A DNA stretch of 7,181 nt from Chitinophagales bacterium (lineage in GTDB: Bacteria; Bacteroidota; Bacteroidia; Chitinophagales; Saprospiraceae): contig JAAFHO010000291.1 of assembly GCA_013297575.1 (NCBI GenBank), positions 1 to 7,181 of the forward strand. Reading direction: 5' to 3'. Under the pieces are notes generated by a model. That model saw only the letters and a list, made by a program, of their open reading frames with translations, ran no database searches and was not told the origin of the DNA. This document shows positions 5,934 to 7,181 of this stretch, in pieces. Every line of letters starts with the position of its first letter. The first letter of the stretch is position 1. The translations under genes were made by a program, and so were the position numbers.

Positions 5934-7181
5934 CCTCTTCCCCTCCATTTTTCCCTTACGGTTTCGCCATACGATTTTCCGCTTATTTGAGCATCGATCC
6001 ACGATTTAAGGTCGAATATTTGATTAATGGCATTGGTGCCTGCAATATTGACCCAACTTTCCTCGAAAAGCACAATTGCTTTCTTCTTTTCCGCTGCATT
6101 GGGTGCGCGCATTAAGTCGCTCATCAACTGGATAAATTTCTTTTCCAACTCATAAAGCCTGTTTTTTTGCCTTAAAAAGCGTTTGGTGGATCGTATTAAC
6201 GACTCCAACAATAACATATTGCCCAATTCATAGTGGAGCAACAAAGCAAGTATCCGTGCAAGACTTTGGAGGTCTTCTCGTTCGAGCGAACGGGGTTGTG
6301 AGAGCCAAACATTGAGGTATTCCAATGCCTGCTCATAATTGCCGCATCCGAAAGAAATATAAAAATATTGGAAGAAAAAACTAGCCGTTTCGTAGTCCTT
6401 GGAATGGAGCAATTCTGCTTCTTCTTTACACCGAATTAATTCCTTTTGTGCATCCTCAAATTCGCCTGTAAACTGGCAAAGCAAGAACATGGAAGAGTAG
6501 TACTGGCGGTGTATTTTGCGCCGGTCATCTTCTGTTCGTGGCACGAGTAAGCGGAGTTTTTGGAGGGCTTCACGTACTTCATTATATTGTTCTTTAAGGC
6601 CACAAGCCAGTATGTAATTACTGAGCGAAGCAATATACTCGGATTGGTTTTCTTCTAGGAAAAAAGGCTGATTTTCAATGATTTGTATGGTTTTTTGTCC
6701 TGTAAGATAGAATTTTTCAATATCCTGTGCAGCGTAATGGTACAAGTTAACCGTGCGGTAATACATAATTATTCCTCTGTTGGAAAGTGCCGGGTTTTGT
6801 TCTTCAAGCAGTGCTTCGGGTATCATCTTTTTAAGGATATCCATGCGGTTTGCATCGCGCTGGAAGGCATCTTTTTTGATGAGTGCGTACATCCTAAAAA
6901 AGAGTTTTCGGTAAGTAGTCAGGTTGTTTAATTTGTCCAAAATCTGGCTTTCTTCTTGGTCTAACAGATCAAGTTGAGTATGGAGAAATTGCACATCCAT
7001 ACGGGTATAAGCAAGGTGTCTGTACCATTTGTAAATATCCAATTGCCAGGTAAATAACTCATATTGGGTTGCTAGTTTTTGAGCCTTGGCTAATTGTGTT
7101 TCGCAATCATCGTAATGCCCTCGTTTGAACAAGGAAGATACAGAACGTAGATAATGCGAAAGTTTGCCTTCTACCGAATTG
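5927..7181 (-). CDS. TPR-like helical-repeat protein, C-terminal part (5' end outside window)
   Basis: The minus-strand frame ends at the TGA at 5927-5929 and is open to the right edge, giving 417 visible codons. There is no ATG near the edge: the possible start at 7132 is a TTG, and in-frame residues upstream of it (SHYLRSVSS) continue the same helical pattern. The gene is therefore truncated by the window, not started there. The sequence is almost wholly alpha-helical, with Leu, Tyr and Phe at regular spacing and repeat-like helices such as FKRGHYDDCETQLAKAQKLA and FGCGNYEQALEYLNVWL. These resemble degenerate tetratricopeptide repeats, which act as protein-binding scaffolds. No signal peptide, membrane segment or catalytic motif is visible in this part. 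The C-terminal region has FDLKSWIDAQISGKSYGE and a basic tail. Similar uncharacterised helical proteins are common in Saprospiraceae. Function unknown. Confidence 0.8.
   Translation of the reverse strand, partial: NSVEGKLSHYLRSVSSLFKRGHYDDCETQLAKAQKLATQYELFTWQLDIYKWYRHLAYTRMDVQFLHTQLDLLDQEESQILDKLNNLTTYRKLFFRMYALIKKDAFQRDANRMDILKKMIPEALLEEQNPALSNRGIIMYYRTVNLYHYAAQDIEKFYLTGQKTIQIIENQPFFLEENQSEYIASLSNYILACGLKEQYNEVREALQKLRLLVPRTEDDRRKIHRQYYSSMFLLCQFTGEFEDAQKELIRCKEEAELLHSKDYETASFFFQYFYISFGCGNYEQALEYLNVWLSQPRSLEREDLQSLARILALLLHYELGNMLLLESLIRSTKRFLRQKNRLYELEKKFIQLMSDLMRAPNAAEKKKAIVLFEESWVNIAGTNAINQIFDLKSWIDAQISGKSYGETVREKWRGRGA

Overview
The window looks like chromosomal DNA of a Bacteroidota bacterium, most likely from the Saprospiraceae/Chitinophagia side of the phylum. 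No species can be named from sequence alone. The evidence is: several TAnnTTTG-type -7 promoter boxes upstream of genes; starts in AT-rich contexts without Shine-Dalgarno sequences; signal peptides ending in A-Q; a fusion protein carrying a PycTM (DUF5706) domain; a pinensin-type GG leader peptide; and a large secreted protein with the N-terminal style of Saprospiraceae surface proteins. There are no rRNA or tRNA genes, insertion sequences or CRISPR arrays.

Left part (1-2413, minus strand): the N-terminal 276 residues of a secreted Cys-rich protein with a short collagen-like Gly-X-Y tract run off the left edge. A 345-bp gene-free stretch follows (830-1174). It holds a probable promoter with an overlapping 12-bp palindrome, and several inverted repeats. 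Next comes hutI (imidazolonepropionase, histidine degradation), whose best start is 2413 rather than the longer open frame. A good Bacteroidota promoter sits so close to that ATG that the mRNA is probably leaderless.

Centre (2611-5496, plus strand): two genes only 3 bp apart, apparently one operon. The first encodes an HD-family metal phosphohydrolase fused to a C-terminal PycTM membrane domain, the type of membrane domain used as an effector in Pycsar anti-phage signalling. The second encodes a secreted M28-family zinc peptidase with all expected metal ligands. No nucleotide cyclase is visible in the window.

Right part: a small plus-strand gene (5675-5872) with its own promoter encodes a 65-residue precursor. 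It has a pinensin-like leader ending in Gly-Gly and a 34-residue core with no cysteine. It converges on a minus-strand helical-repeat (TPR-like) protein that is truncated by the right edge. A long imperfect hairpin lies between the two and overlaps the stop codon of the latter, so it probably terminates both.

The items most worth follow-up are the HD-PycTM fusion with its coupled peptidase, and the Cys-free RiPP-like precursor.
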